Of a stretch of 64,000 bases of DNA, positions 11,825 to 24,100 are shown in pieces (the first letter of the stretch is position 1; every line of letters begins with the position of its first letter). The position numbers and the translations under genes are program-made. The stretch spans positions 825,374 through 889,373 of the forward strand of contig NW_003314282.1 of NCBI RefSeq assembly GCF_000143415.4. Reading direction: 5' to 3'. Source of the DNA: Selaginella moellendorffii. Taxonomy: Eukaryota > Streptophyta > Lycopodiopsida > Selaginellales > Selaginellaceae. Below the pieces are notes generated by a model, which did not search any database, was not told where the DNA came from, and saw nothing but the letters and a program-made list of their open reading frames with translations.

Positions 11825-13435
11825 TCAAGGTAAAGCTTCTTCTATTTCCTCAAGTTGGGAGTGATCTCTAGCGGCTTGTGTTGCTCTTTCCAGATCGTTG
11901 TGAAGTTTACATGCACCGAGAAGACCACCCAATGCTAGCGAGCAGGGCAGCGGCGGGATCTGATGGAACAAGTCATGAGCATCCTGGAGCTGTCCCGCTC
12001 GACCGAGAAGATCGATCATGGGACTGTAGTGCTCAGCGGCAGGATTTAAGTTGTAGGCACTGCTCATGGAGGCGAAGTACTGCCAGGCCTGGTGGAGAAG
12101 TCCGGCTCGGCTGCAAGCTGCTAGAACAGTGGACAGTGAGAACTCGTTTGGGCGGAATCCTTCCTGCTCCATCTCTCGGAAGATCTTGATCGCTTCTCGG
12201 CCGTGACCTGCGTGACAGTGCGCGGCAACCATCGTCGTCCAGGTAACTATATCTTTCTCCGGCATGGTCTTGAAGTGGTTTCTCGCTGCTTCCAGGTTTC
12301 CATGGCTTGCGAGCGCTGCTAAGATGGTGTTCCACGATGCGGTGTTTCGCTCCAACATCGTCGTGCTGTGGAAGAGCGTCAGCGCTTGCTCCAGCCGAGA
12401 GTTTTGAGCGAAGCCCACCAGCATCGCATTGCACGAGACTGTATCCAAGTAAGGCATCTGCTCGAAGATCTTTTCTGACTCCTTGATGTAACCGAGCAGG
12501 GCATAAGCTCCGATGAGAATCGTGAAAGTCACTCCAGTTCTCTCGGGCATTCTCTCGTAGGCACAGGCCGCTTCCTCAATCTCTCCCGCCTGGACGAATC
12601 CTCGCAACAGTGTGTTCCAAGAAACTACGTTTCTGTAAAGCATCCGATCAAACAGGCTCTTTGCCCGAGCGAAACGCTCCTCGTGCACGTAAGCTCCCAA
12701 CATCGTGTTAAATGAGACTATGTCATACTCGGGCATCTTTTCAAAGAGATCCTCTGTTTGAGCCAGATTCCCGGTCCCGGCATATGCCGAGAGCATCACG
12801 TTGTACGACACCATGTCCCTGTGCGGCATTGTATCGTACATCTCCTTGGCCTCGGGAATATGCTCGTTCTCGGCGTAGACTTTGACTATGGCAGTCCACG
12901 CGACGACGTTCCTCCGCGGCATCTTGTCAAAGAGAATCTTGGAGTTAAGAAGATCCCCTCTCTCGGAATATGCGGCCATCATGATGGTCCACGAGAAGGC
13001 GTTTCTATCGGGCATGGAATCAAAGAGGATCTTTGCCTGCTGGACATTCCCATGCCGGGTATATGCCTGGAGCATGGTCGTCCACGAGACGACCGTCTTG
13101 TGTGGCGTGAGATCGAACACGCGCTTGGCCTCCTCCACATGCCCATTCTGGGCATATGCCGCGACGAGGATATTCCACGAGAAGATATTCGGGGGATTCA
13201 AGGTATCGAAGACGGCCCTCGCGCGTACGGGGCTTCCCAGCTTGCCGTACATCTCCACCAGGAGATTCGCGAGGTAAACGTTCTGGCGGTGCTGTTCGCT
13301 GGCGAGGATTCGCGTGTGGATCGCAAGCGCGTCGCGGGGATTGCCGCAGGATCTCACGATTGACGCGAGATCCTCGATCGCGTCCTGACCACCAGATCGC
13401 GGGATCGCTCCCTCCAGGTTTAATGTCGTGCCCAT
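11825..13435 (-). CDS. PLS-class pentatricopeptide repeat protein
   Basis: An intronless 536-residue ORF made almost entirely of about 31-residue S-type PPR motifs (pattern NVVSWTTMLQAYTRHGNVQQAK-like, ending ...FD.MP.R) in tandem, with one longer motif near the C-terminus (EMEQEGFRPNEFSLSTVLAACSRAG) and a partial E region (GRAGQLQDAHDLFHQIP ... LGGLLGACKLH). It stops there: the rest of E, E+ and any DYW domain are absent. Such proteins bind organellar RNA one base per motif; the target cannot be told by eye. I start at the ATG at 13,435 because the frame opens upstream only with a TTG. Its stop codon lies one base from the possible EDM2-like stop (convergent). Confidence 0.9.
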   Translation of the reverse strand: MGTTLNLEGAIPRSGGQDAIEDLASIVRSCGNPRDALAIHTRILASEQHRQNVYLANLLVEMYGKLGSPVRARAVFDTLNPPNIFSWNILVAAYAQNGHVEEAKRVFDLTPHKTVVSWTTMLQAYTRHGNVQQAKILFDSMPDRNAFSWTIMMAAYSERGDLLNSKILFDKMPRRNVVAWTAIVKVYAENEHIPEAKEMYDTMPHRDMVSYNVMLSAYAGTGNLAQTEDLFEKMPEYDIVSFNTMLGAYVHEERFARAKSLFDRMLYRNVVSWNTLLRGFVQAGEIEEAACAYERMPERTGVTFTILIGAYALLGYIKESEKIFEQMPYLDTVSCNAMLVGFAQNSRLEQALTLFHSTTMLERNTASWNTILAALASHGNLEAARNHFKTMPEKDIVTWTTMVAAHCHAGHGREAIKIFREMEQEGFRPNEFSLSTVLAACSRAGLLHQAWQYFASMSSAYNLNPAAEHYSPMIDLLGRAGQLQDAHDLFHQIPPLPCSLALGGLLGACKLHNDLERATQAARDHSQLEEIEEALP

Positions 13436-13838
13436 TTTGCTCTCGCGCCAAGAAAGCAATTTAAACTTTCCGACAATTCTATAGCATATGCCATAGTCCG
13501 GTTAGATTGAATTAGTAAAGACAATTAGATGCTAAGTAAAACGAGGACAATCCCCAGTACGTTCCAGGGACTCGTGACAGGCATAAAACTTCCCCCACTG
13601 TGAAGCGGACCAGGTACGAGAGCCCCAGCTGCCAAAAAAGCTGGATTAATCTCATTTTCACTAGGAAAAAAGTAATTAGCACTAAACTAATGCAGAATTA
13701 TTCCATTATTAGCAGTTATAGGCAGACAATGTCATTGTAGACCCAGGCCAGTGTAAGCAAAGCACAGTCCAAACGAGTAGTCCACACGGCAAGCGACAAA
13801 GCAAAGCAGAACAAAGCAAAGCAGAGGAGAGAGAGAGA

Positions 13839-13881
<43 letters not shown>

Positions 13882-14055
13882 TCACTTCTAAAGTCCATCC
13901 TTTGATTCAATCCATTCTCTCCAAGCAAAGTTCTATCCAAACTATAGTACAAATCTCACCTGGCGTTGGAGCAAGCGCCGGCGCAACGGCATCTGAAGCA
14001 GCCAGAGTTACACAAGAAAAAAAAAAAAAAACAAAGAGAAAGCAGTTTAGTGCCA
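13436..14055. other. Intergenic region with GA microsatellite
   Basis: No gene seen. It contains the PPR promoter on the right side of that gene, the likely 3' UTR of the nsLTP gene, and a (GA)n tract at 13,824-13,879 that creates a Ser-Leu repeat ORF on the other strand. Confidence 0.6.
13824..13879. repeat. (GA)n microsatellite
   Basis: About 27 GA units with one GG interruption. A simple repeat; on the minus strand it reads as (TC)n. Confidence 0.95.
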
Positions 14056-14415
14056 CTAAGCAAACCGATTAGCTACAAACAAACCTTTGCAGCGCTCCGG
14101 CCGGGCGTCGCCACAGAGCGACGGGAGCTGGAGGGGCTGGGTTCGATTCATGGCGCGCGCGAGCTGGTCGAGGAACACGCACAGGCAGCGCGGTGGCTCT
14201 TTTTGCGTGGAGTTTGCGACGGCGGAGCAGCAGCGCGCGGATGGCTCCCTGCTTTGTTGCTCGAGGAAAGCATGGCAAAGCATGGCAAAGCATGGCATCA
14301 ACACAGATCCGGCATCGCTGCTGGCGCACTTGGCTGGCTCGCGCTGCGCGGCCGTCGGATGGAGGAGATCCAACGCCAGCAAGAGCGCCAGCACCAGCAT
14401 TCCCCTCCTTGGCAT
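14056..14415 (-). CDS. Non-specific lipid transfer protein (eight-cysteine motif)
   Basis: A 119-residue secreted protein. Residues 6-23 are a hydrophobic signal peptide (MLVLALLLALDLLHPTAAQ, likely cut after AAQ). The mature part has the eight-cysteine arrangement C...C...CC...CxC...C...C (KC, MPC, RCC, CLC, LPSLCG, RC) of the LTP/2S albumin superfamily, which binds lipids in an all-helical, four-disulfide fold in the apoplast. An extra cysteine between C2 and the CC pair comes from a 10-bp DNA repeat (CATGGCAAAG, about 14,268-14,296). The start ATG is the first in frame. There is no GPI-type tail. Single exon; the other frames over this stretch are shadows. Confidence 0.75.
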   Translation of the reverse strand: MPRRGMLVLALLLALDLLHPTAAQREPAKCASSDAGSVLMPCFAMLCHAFLEQQSREPSARCCSAVANSTQKEPPRCLCVFLDQLARAMNRTQPLQLPSLCGDARPERCKGLFVANRFA

Positions 14416-14822
14416 CCTTACAAGTTACAAGCACCAACTTGGTGCCACCAAGTTTGATAGAAAAATACCTTGAGCTCTTTTTCCTTTTACTTTTTTTTTT
14501 TGCTTGGGCGCTCCAAACAAAACAGTGGTGCATGGGGAGGTTTCTAAAAAAGAAGAATTTCAAAAAAAATTACAAACAAAATGTTTGAAAGAAATTGCAA
14601 AATATTCTCGCTCCTTCAACCATGCCAACCATGGAAGAACTACAAAATCTCTGAAAAGCAATCTCGGGAAGCAGCGATTTGTACATTGAAACAACCTCCT
14701 CCGCAAATCATCACCGGCCTTACGTTGGTCGTATAATCATCAACTAGAAGAACAAAAAAAAAAAAAAGAAAAACGAGAGAACCGTAGTTATGCTGACGCC
14801 GTCTAGAATATTCCGGCAACAG
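14416..14822. other. Intergenic: nsLTP promoter and 3' flank of secreted-peptide gene
   Basis: AT-rich with A and T homopolymers at about 14,490, 14,565 and 14,755. No coding potential that I trust. Confidence 0.5.
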
Positions 14823-15294
14823 TCACGGCGGCGACCGGGCTGACGGCCACGACCTGCAGGGCGGTGACGGGCAGACGGGCGACGGCGTCGGGGGAACAGA
14901 TCGATTCCTGGGAATATTCTGTCTTGTTCTTGTTCTTCGTGGTATCCTCGGCTTCTCCAGCGCTGGATCCACATACTTGATTGGACCGCTCTTGACCGGC
15001 GTTCTCGGCCGCGGTGGCGGGTCGACCATGTAGTAGTCCTCCTCCTCGATGCGCATTTCGCGATCGCTCAGCAGAGATCTCATCCTCGGGCGTCGAATCG
15101 CCTGCAAGGAATCGATCGATTCAATTCATTGCACTCCAAGAAAGAGGCAGAGGTTTTACCTTCGCGGAGAATTGGATTCCCGAGCTTGGATCTGCCAAGG
15201 AAGGAGATCGCGCTTGAGCAGCAGCAAAACCTTTCGAGAAAGTAATCGCGATGAGCAGCATCGTCGACACCAGCAAAAGTCTTGTTCGATGCAT
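14823..15294 (-). CDS. Small secreted protein, candidate peptide-hormone precursor
   Basis: Two exons (15294-15160 and 15101-14823) join in phase 0 across a 58-bp GT-AG intron to give 137 residues. Residues 1-27 form a clear signal peptide (LLLVSTMLLIAITF core, AAAQ cut). The rest is basic and Pro-rich. After an acidic EEED run comes the tyrosine pair of DYYMVDPPPRPRTP, followed by a related segment KYVDPALEKPRIPRRTR. A Tyr next to acidic residues fits tyrosine sulfation, as in PSY, CIF and RGF precursors, but the defining motifs of those families are not complete here. I therefore do not name a family. Alternative exon phases are open too; this one is preferred because it alone begins with a signal peptide. 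The C-terminal 20 residues are low-complexity Pro/Ser. Confidence 0.55.
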
Positions 15295-16568
15295 CGTCTG
15301 GATCGGAAGAAATGCAGAGCTCCGGAAGATCGAGACTGGATGGACAGAAGAACAAAACTGTAGAGAGAAAGAAAGCTACTTGAGGAAGAAGCGAAGAACA
15401 CAAACAAGAACAAGGAGAAGAGGACGAAGACAAGTTTCAATCTGGCCGGATGGGGATGTGGAGAGGGCTTTTTGACGAGCTCGAAACGAGGAAACTCTAC
15501 TCAAACAATGCAAGACAAACGCTCCAAGATCCACTGCCTTGGACGACGCACACGCAGAGCTGCAAAATTCATATAGAAAAAACGAAGAACCAAAAAAAAA
15601 CCACGATAGAGTCAATCAATCCGGCTGCTGCTCACGGGCCGAATCGATTAAAAAAAGCTCTCGCTTGACACAAGCGTCCAAGCGGCGCCACAGCGCAGCA
15701 ATGCATTGAACTCTCTCTCCATGGCGAAAAATATCAAATCACTCACCAAAAGCTCTCAAGGTTTTCGATATCTTCGCGAGGGTCACATCCAAATGCTCAC
15801 AACAACAAGAACACCGGAGAAGCCTCTCTCGATCGTTTCCTGGTCGTCGTCTACACCATTTTTCTCTCTTGCGCTGCTATTTTATTATTTCTTTTGCCTT
15901 CTTTCTCACTGATGAATGAAATGATGAATTCAAAGCAAAAGAATATTGATAAAATACCTATCCTAAAAAACAGCTCAAACACTTTGAACAGAAGCCACAG
16001 CTAGAGGGGACAAAAGAATCCAAATTGCCAGACCTATACCATTTTAAAACACCAAGCGTATCGCATAAACATACGGTGTTGTTATAGCCGGGTTTAGCGT
16101 AATCAACCCCGTGTCGTGTGAGGCATCAACTTCGTATCAATGCCAAGATATCCCAGCGATGTGAAGAGGTTTTGACACTCCTGCAAATGCCCAGTCGCGG
16201 CATTCACCGTACGCGCCAGTGGCGGTGCCGTACCTCTGGGTCTTAGGGCAAAGCAACGTTGCGATCAATCATTGATGTCAAGGTAAAAATCAAAAGAGTG
16301 TTTTAAATTTGCGTTGTCAAGCTTATCAAAGAAACCTTAACCATACCTTACCAGACTTTTTTATCTAGGCCTCCGCGAAACTTGGGTAATGTTTATCTGG
16401 ATCATTTCGTGCGAAATTTTAGCTCATTTACCGCGGCTCTGGGCCGTTGGATAAAGGGCACGCGATATATGAGCCAATCCAACGGTAAGGGTTGCGAATT
16501 TATTTTATTTTGTGCTTCTTCTTCCACCCGGGAGAGGGCGAGGCGGGCGATCGTTCCGCCAAGGCGAG
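15295..16568. other. Divergent intergenic region
   Basis: About 1.27 kb between the secreted-peptide gene (minus) and the arabinokinase gene (plus), holding both promoters. No ORF with family features, RNA gene or repeat recognised. A CT-rich tract just before the arabinokinase ATG (16,500-16,560) is probably its 5' leader. Confidence 0.5.
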
Positions 16569-19500
16569 ATGGTTTCGAGCGATTCAATGCGAGATCAGCG
16601 CCAGGAGCTGGTGGTTGTCTACTATGTCACTGGCCATGGATTCGGCCACGCGACGCGCGTTGTCGAGGTGAGATCTCGTGCGAAATTAGGCTGGGAATGG
16701 CGATCCGGGAAGAACCCTAGCTACATCACACGCTTCTTGCTGATATTTCCAGGTCGCCAGGCATCTGGTAGCTGCTGGACATGTCGTTTACATAGTTTCT
16801 GGCGCTCCGGATTTCGTGTTTAAGCGCGAGATTCCATCTCCCAAGCTTCACGTCCGCAAGGTAAGCGATCTTGCGGCTTCTGGAATTGGATCTCTATTTT
16901 TTCTAGCGACTGAGAATTCTCGCACAGGTGCTTCTAGACTGTGGAGCTGTGCAATCGGATGCCTTGACAGTGGATCGCCAGGCTTCCTTGGAACAGGTGA
17001 TACGGATTAAAAAAAGTCTTGATTTATCGATGCTATCCTTTTTTTTCAGTATTCCGAGACAGCAGTATTACCACGAGCATCAATTCTGGAAACTGAGTCT
17101 CGATGGCTTCGTTCCATCAATGCAAATCTTGTGGTAACTTGTGATCGTTTTTTTCTCGTATGGTTGTTTCTAAAGGAAAACTTATGTTAGGTTTCGGATA
17201 TTGTTCCGGTGGCATGTCGAGCTGCGACAGAAGCTGATATTCCTTCGATTTGTGTTAGCAACTTCAGGTCTGCGTGGCTGACCAATCTTTGGATTGAAAC
17301 TTACGTTGATTTCTCAGCTGGGACTTTATATATGCCGACTATGTCACGGCTGCTGGCCATGCGCATCAGTCGATCATTTGGCAGGTAAGGAAATGTTGCT
17401 GTGTTTAGACGCTTATTGCTTGGTGATTGCAGATAGCGGAAGACTACTCTCAAGCGTTGTTTTTAATACGCTTGCCTGGCTACTGTCCTAGTAAGTAAAG
17501 CTGCTCTTCGTAGTTCCCTTTTGTGAGACCAAGTGTTTGTAACAGTGCCAGCGTTTCGTGATGTCGTGGATGCTCCTTTAGTTGTTCGAGAAGTTCGGAA
17601 GAGTAGAGAGCAGGTCTTTGTGCCCGTTTTGATTGGATTTTGCACGTACTATAGCGTGTTTTATTTTGCAGGTTCGCAAGGAGTTCGGCATTCCAGATGA
17701 CAAAAAGATTGTTGTCTTCAACTTCGGTGGCCAGGTATGTCCAGAAAGTGCTATCGACACAATTTGTGATATAAACTTCCTTTCAGCTCGCTAATTGGTC
17801 CTTAAAAGAGGAATTTTTACCTGCGGGCTGGGTATGCTTGGTCTGTGGTGCTTCCTCGGACCAGTCGCTCCCTCCAAATTTTATTGGCCCTGGACGTGAT
17901 GCATATACTCCAGATCTTATTGCAGCAAGCGATTGCATGCTTGGTATGTTTATCAAATCATGTGCGTGTCCTCAGATTTTTTTTTTCAGGCAAGATTGGC
18001 TATGGAACTGTGAGTGAAGCCTTGGGATACAAAGTTCCTTTCGTATTTATCAGACGTGATTACTTTAACGAAGAACCATTTTTGAGAAATATGCTAGAGG
18101 TAACTTTGATGGCATTTTTAGGAAACTTCAACTTACAAATGAATGACAGTCCTACCGATGTGGAGTAGAAATGATCCGAAGAGATTTTTTAAGTGGACAA
18201 TGGGAACCATATCTTCAACGGGCGTTGCAGATGAAGCCTTGCTACGATCTTCCGTTGAACGGTGGCGAGGTGACGTGAATGAATCACTTTAAAGAATAGT
18301 CCGATCACTATAGTTGTTTTCCTGCAGACGGTTGCGAGAATACTAGAGGGTGCTGCTCGGGGTGATATTGCCTCCGTAAGAAAGGTAATGTTAAAGCACT
18401 AAACAGTGTAAAACTGATTCTTTCTTCATTCACCTAGGAAAGTGGAGCACGCAGGCTTCGTGATGCCATTGTCTTTGGATATCAAATTCAAAGAGTTCCT
18501 GGTAGGGAGGTTACAATTCCTGATTGGTACACTCAAAGTCAAAGTGAGAGCCAATTGGGCCTTCTGAATGGTTTGAATCCTGGTGTACCGGGAAATCTTC
18601 TTAATCACACTGTCACTGACATGTAAGTCTCTTATGTCAAAAAGTTTGTATTCTAAACGCTGTTGTTTCAGAGAGGTGGAAGAGTTTGAGATTTTGCACG
18701 GGGATCTGCAAGGATTATCAGATACAGCTCTTTTCCTTAAAAGTCTCGCAAGGTTGAAAGACGATGTAAACTCACCGCTTCGAGAACGTGTAGCTGCTGC
18801 CGGCATATTTTCTTGGGAGGTAAGAAGCTGAATGTAGATGCAGACCAGGGTCTTAACTTTGCTATATTTTACAGGAAGAAATATTTGTAGCAAGAGCTCC
18901 TGGTCGTTTGGATGTTATGGGCGGAATCGCGGATTACTCTGGCAGCCTCGTGCTACAAGTATGGTTAACTCCTGTGTCACAACAACTTTGAACTAACATC
19001 ATGCATTCCAGATGCCGATTAGAGAAGCTTGTCACGTTGCTGTTCAAAGAAATTCTCCTGGGAAGCAGCGGGTGTGGAAGCACATATCTGCCCGACAAGT
19101 TCCTGGCTGTAAGCCAGTCATGCAAATTGTGCGTAAGATTTTTTCTTGTCTGGATTTTTACGAATTGAATTTTGCAGGTATCTCTCGGATCTGAGGCGTC
19201 TAACAGGGCTCCAACTTTTGATATGGACCTATCCGACTTTTTTGATGCGCAAGGAGAACCTATTAGCTACGAAGAAGCTCGCAGATACTTCTCTAACGAT
19301 TCGTCACAAAGGTCGAGAAAGTAGTACCAACTAGAATCAAGTTTGCATTTTGTAACGCGCGTTTCCTCTGGCAGGTGGGCCGCTTATGTCGCAGGGACCA
19401 TTTTGGTGTTGATACGAGAACTAGGATTCAAGTGTGAAGACTGCATTAGCATTTTGGTAAGTCACGTTACACAGTGACGACAAAGGGTAGTATCTAACGT

Positions 19501-21068
19501 CTGGAATGCAGGTATCCTCAGCTGTTCCCGAAGGCAAAGGTGTGTCCTCGTCAGCAGCTGTCGAGGTTGCTTCAATGTCAGCAATAGCCGCGGCATATGG
19601 TAAGTTGCCAGCTTTCGATTCCAACACACAAATTTTGAGTTTTGTTTGCACGTCCTCAGGTCTTGAAATTGAGCCAAGGCAGCTGGCAATTCTTTGTCAG
19701 AAGGTAGGCATACAAGTCTTGTTTACAGCTTAGTGAAACCTTGCGCAGGTAGAGAATCTCATTGTTGGTGCCCCTTGCGGAGTCATGGACCAGATGACCT
19801 CAGCTTGTGGCGAGGCGTACAAACTTCTCGCGATGGTGTGCCAGGTACTATCTATAAATCTGTCTATTGGTGCGCACCAATTAACATTTCGATGGATGAA
19901 ACAGCCAGCAGAGGTGAAAGAACACGTGAACATCCCCACGGACGTTAAGTTCTGGGGGATTGATTCGGGCATAAAGCACAGGTGAGATCTTCAAACTCGA
20001 GTCCCGGCAATGATGCTAACGTTGTTTTCTTTCTCGCTTTGTCTCTAGCGTTGGGGGAGCCGATTACGGATCCGTTAGAGTTGGAGCGTTCATGGGCCGC
20101 CAGATGATTGCGCAGCTAGCAGCCGAGAAACTCTCAGAGAAACAGGACAACGGAAATGGTTTTGACGAAGTCGACGAGGTGGAAACGGAACAGCTTCTGG
20201 ACGAAAAGAATCTGTCATATCTGTGCAACCTGACGACAGAAAGGTACCAGCATCCATGATTTTTCTTTGCCAACTTAACGCCAACTTAACGCGACTGTTT
20301 AACCGCAGATACGAAGCCTCGTACGCCAACATGCTCCCCGAGACAATCGAAGGGAAGAAATTCCTGGACAAGTATGGCAGTCACAAAGATTCGGTGACAA
20401 CAATTCTTCCGCAAGTCTCGTACCCTGTCAAATCACCCACGGCCCATCCAATCTATGAAAACAGCCGTGTGGAGGTAAAACCACCATCTCTTCCTTTCTT
20501 TCAGCTTCTCATTCCAACAAATGGTTCTTCCTTTCAGGCATTTGCTCTTCTGCTGGAAGCTGCCGGAGATACCACTAAACAACTCTACTTGTTGGGCCAA
20601 CTAATGTATCAGGTAAGTGTAACTTTGTTTTACCAGCTACATGGATGGATGGATGGATGGATGTTAACTTTGGATTGGCAGGCACACTTGAGCTACACGA
20701 AATGTGGTCTGGGCTCCACTGGCACAGACCGGCTTGTGGCTCTGGTAAAACACATGCAAAGACACAGCACGTCGGAGAACACATGCTTGTTTGGTGCCAA
20801 GATCTCCGGCGGTGGATGCGGTGGAACCGTTTGTGTCGTGAGCACACCCGGAGTGGACGCTACAAAGCAAATCCTCGAGGTAAGTTCACACGTCACTTGG
20901 TCCCTCGAATCGTAGAGATCTTATTGACTGCTCTCGTTTGTTTGTTTGTTCACACAGGTCCAGCAGCGTTACAAGGAAGCCACTGGCCATTTGCCGTTTA
21001 TATTCGAAGGATCATCACCTGGAGCTGGGAAGTTTGGCCATCTGAGAATCATCAGGAAAAGTATATAG
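16569..21068 (+). CDS. ARA1: L-arabinokinase (GHMP kinase with glycosyltransferase-like N-terminus)
   Basis: Around 20 small exons encode a protein of roughly 990 residues close to Arabidopsis ARA1. The N-terminal half opens with [20 protein letters not shown] and has a glycosyltransferase-like fold ([41 protein letters not shown]). The C-terminal half is a GHMP kinase: [20 protein letters not shown] (sugar-binding motif), [16 protein letters not shown] (ATP motif) and [14 protein letters not shown] (motif 3). The enzyme phosphorylates free L-arabinose at C1 with ATP in the cytosol, so that arabinose released from cell walls can be salvaged to UDP-arabinose. The ATG is the first in frame and begins [20 protein letters not shown]. 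Every exon junction I checked is GT-AG and in frame. It is convergent with CHR24, with 68 bp between stop codons. Confidence 0.93.
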
Positions 21069-21136
21069 AAATAACGACGATGTATTACACCACTAACACC
21101 ACCTTGTTGTAAAGCTAACATCTTTTGATCGATCAA

Positions 21137-24100
21137 TCAAACAATGACGTGAAGCTTGTCAAATGCACTAGCAAACTCGTCCACGTCGACTATCTCTTTC
21201 TCTCGCGCGCGGCTTGCTTCTTCAAGCTCGATTTCCAGGTCTTTCATTTTCTTCCTGATGTTTTCTCCCCCATCCGGCAGCTTTGACACCAGGCTCTAAA
21301 CAACAAAAGAGAAGGGATAAGAGTTAGGCTCACGGGATAAGAATGATGACAACACTCACACGGTTTGAAAGCATGGAGGACAGCCTATTGATGTTATCTT
21401 GCAAATGTCTCACGTTCATCTGGCTATCATCAAGGTCCACCAGATTCACTCTTTGCGTTCCCTTCCAGTAGTTGCTTTGCGGCTGATATGCACCAGAGCT
21501 GTAAGAAAACCCGAAATACATTAGCAAGGATGTAAAAGCAGAAAAGATACTTACCCAGAGTAGTCCTCCACTTGCTTATTTTTTAGTTTGGAAGATAGCG
21601 AGTCGGCCATCCTGTGAAGTAGCATTATCTGTTGTGTGAGAAGGCTCGAGAGTAAATGCTACTCATGCAAACCTTGAGAAGCTGGCAGTGGCAGAGACTT
21701 CTTCATCGGCGGCAGGAGGTAATTCTGGCGCAGCCTTGGAAAACAAAAGGTCGTGGTGACTCACGCCTGCGATTCCCTGGCGTTCCAGGAACTTAATATG
21801 CTTTGCGAGTTCTTCGTCTCTGCCACAATGATGTCACAATGCTGACGGGAATAAAAGTCATGCAAAAAACATACACTTCGAACTGACTGGCGTGCTCTTC
21901 ATACAGCTGCTGCTGCGTAGGAGAAATGTCGAAACCAGTCTTCGGAACAGTCAATAATTCTCGGAAGTCCTGCGAGCGCAAAACAATGTAAGTGATCGGC
22001 TGTTTTGTCCAATGCTACTATACCTGCTGGGAAAAGTACCGGAATTGTTCTGCACGTTCGGTAGCAACTTTCATGAGGCCTCCTTTGAAAACCTGAAAAG
22101 AGATGGGACGATTGAAAAACCATATGTACAGCTTGGCTTACCTGCTTCCTGTAAATCTTCTCCTCCAATGTGCCGGATGTCATCAGGCGGTAAACTATGA
22201 CGTCCCGGAGCTGTCCAATGCGATATGCTCGGTCAACACTTTGGTTGTCCTTGCTACAAAATACGTGTTAAAAAAAAAAAGAAGAAAATCTTAGAAGTGA
22301 ACCCGAACCTGGGATTCCAAGCCGGATCTACAATGACAACTCTATCTGCAGCTGTCAACGTAAGTCCCAATCCTCCAACTTGAGATGTCAGCAGAAATAT
22401 AGAAACTGTACAGCCATCAGTTTGGAAATCCTGCAATAGAATAAAGTTAGTCAAGTAAATCCATAACCGTGGCTCACCTCAACGATCCTCTGACGCTCGG
22501 AACCTTTTGTTTTGCCGTCTATACGACAAAAGCTATACCTCCGTTTCGTTATCTCTTCCTGAAAGAAAAACGTCAGTTAAGGCAGTAAAAATATGTGACG
22601 CACCTGGATAATGTCAAGCATCTTAAGAGTCTGAGCAAACACCAGTGTTCTATGGCCCTCTTGCACAAGATTTTCCTTCAGCAAAAATACACAAATATAA
22701 GTTGTAAGTTTTCGGCACCAACTCACCAGAAGAGCCATAAGAAATACGATCTTGCACGAATGTTTATTTCCATCACTGTCAGGCTCGGGCTCTGCTAAAC
22801 CAGCAAGCGATTTTCTCATAGCCTCTGCGGCCGCAATGTCGGTACTATCTAAATACTCGAGGCCCTCCACCACATCGTCAGTCGCCCGCTTTGTCAAGAG
22901 CAAAGGGTGGTCACAAATTTTTTTGAGAATCTGCAATTCGGACATCAATACTAGGAATAACTTAAATAAGATTTCAAATACCGTCAATGCTGCTAAAGCA
23001 GAACCCTTGGCTGAACCTGCCAGGGACCCTTGGGCTGTTTCACTTCTTAAAAACGCAGTGTACATTTGACGCTGAAAACAGGCACAAGCTAGTAGACAGA
23101 AAAACTTCAAACTTTTACGTACCTGACGTTGAGACAATCGCAGCCATACAATTATGTCATTCTTTTTTGCAAGCTGCTGTGTTTCTTCACCGGTATTCGG
23201 AAAAACGTCCTTCTTCAGGCGACGCAAAAAGTACGGAGCAAATCTGTCTTGAAGCTCCTGCAAAACCAACTCAAAAACAGGATAACTTGAATGTTTTCAT
23301 ACCTGCGCAACGGCGGCTCCAATTCTCTTTTGCCTATCGGTTGCATTCTTATCGTTGCCACTTAAAATCATAGTTTCGTATTTCGCCTTGAATCTGCACC
23401 TTACAAAGTTAAGCATAAGAACCAGCGAAGGTACATTCAAAACGCACTCCTTTCGGTCCCCTAGAAGTTCAGGGTAGCAGAAGTCGAAAAGAGCCCACAT
23501 TTCCTGGAAATAGGTGTTTAGTGATAGAAGGTATCAAAGTATTTCCACATCAATCTCACTCGCAAATTGTTCTGTATGGGAGTGCCACTTATAATGATTC
23601 TATGAGCGCTCGGAATTTCCTTCAAACTTTTTGCACGTTGAGTTGAGGGATTTTTTATTAGGTGGCCCTGCACATTTCACGTAAATGAGAAGCACAGCAA
23701 AGAATCGTCTTACCTCGTCAAGAATTACGTAGTCCCAAGTCACGTCATCATCATCAAAGTTGTATTCACCTTTCAAAGCATTAGTATTGTGGCGAACAAT
23801 ATCATATGTGGTAAGCAGCACTCCTCCGACCTGTCGCAATGGCAACAATGAGACACACGGATGTAGATTTCACAATGAGTATACCTGCAATATACGATCC
23901 AAATTAGATTCCCGGACGCTTATAGACGTCCCCGAGTAGCTGTAAGACAAAAAAGAACGATTAACATCTGTAGCTTGAACGATGTCACTTACTCTTTAAC
24001 TTTCCTTCCAAGTCCCACCACATTGAGCTCCTTGCCCCAGTGAGGTATCAAAGTCTTCGGCGCAACAATAAGTGCCCTCTTAATAAGCTTAGAGTGAAAC

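Noticed and set aside
12758-13464. Plus-strand ORFs up to 201 codons
   Set aside because: Antisense shadows of the repetitive PPR coding sequence.
13966-14588. Plus-strand ORFs of 128-163 codons
   Set aside because: They lie antisense to the nsLTP, which has a signal peptide and the eight-cysteine pattern; the plus frames are Lys-run or low-complexity.
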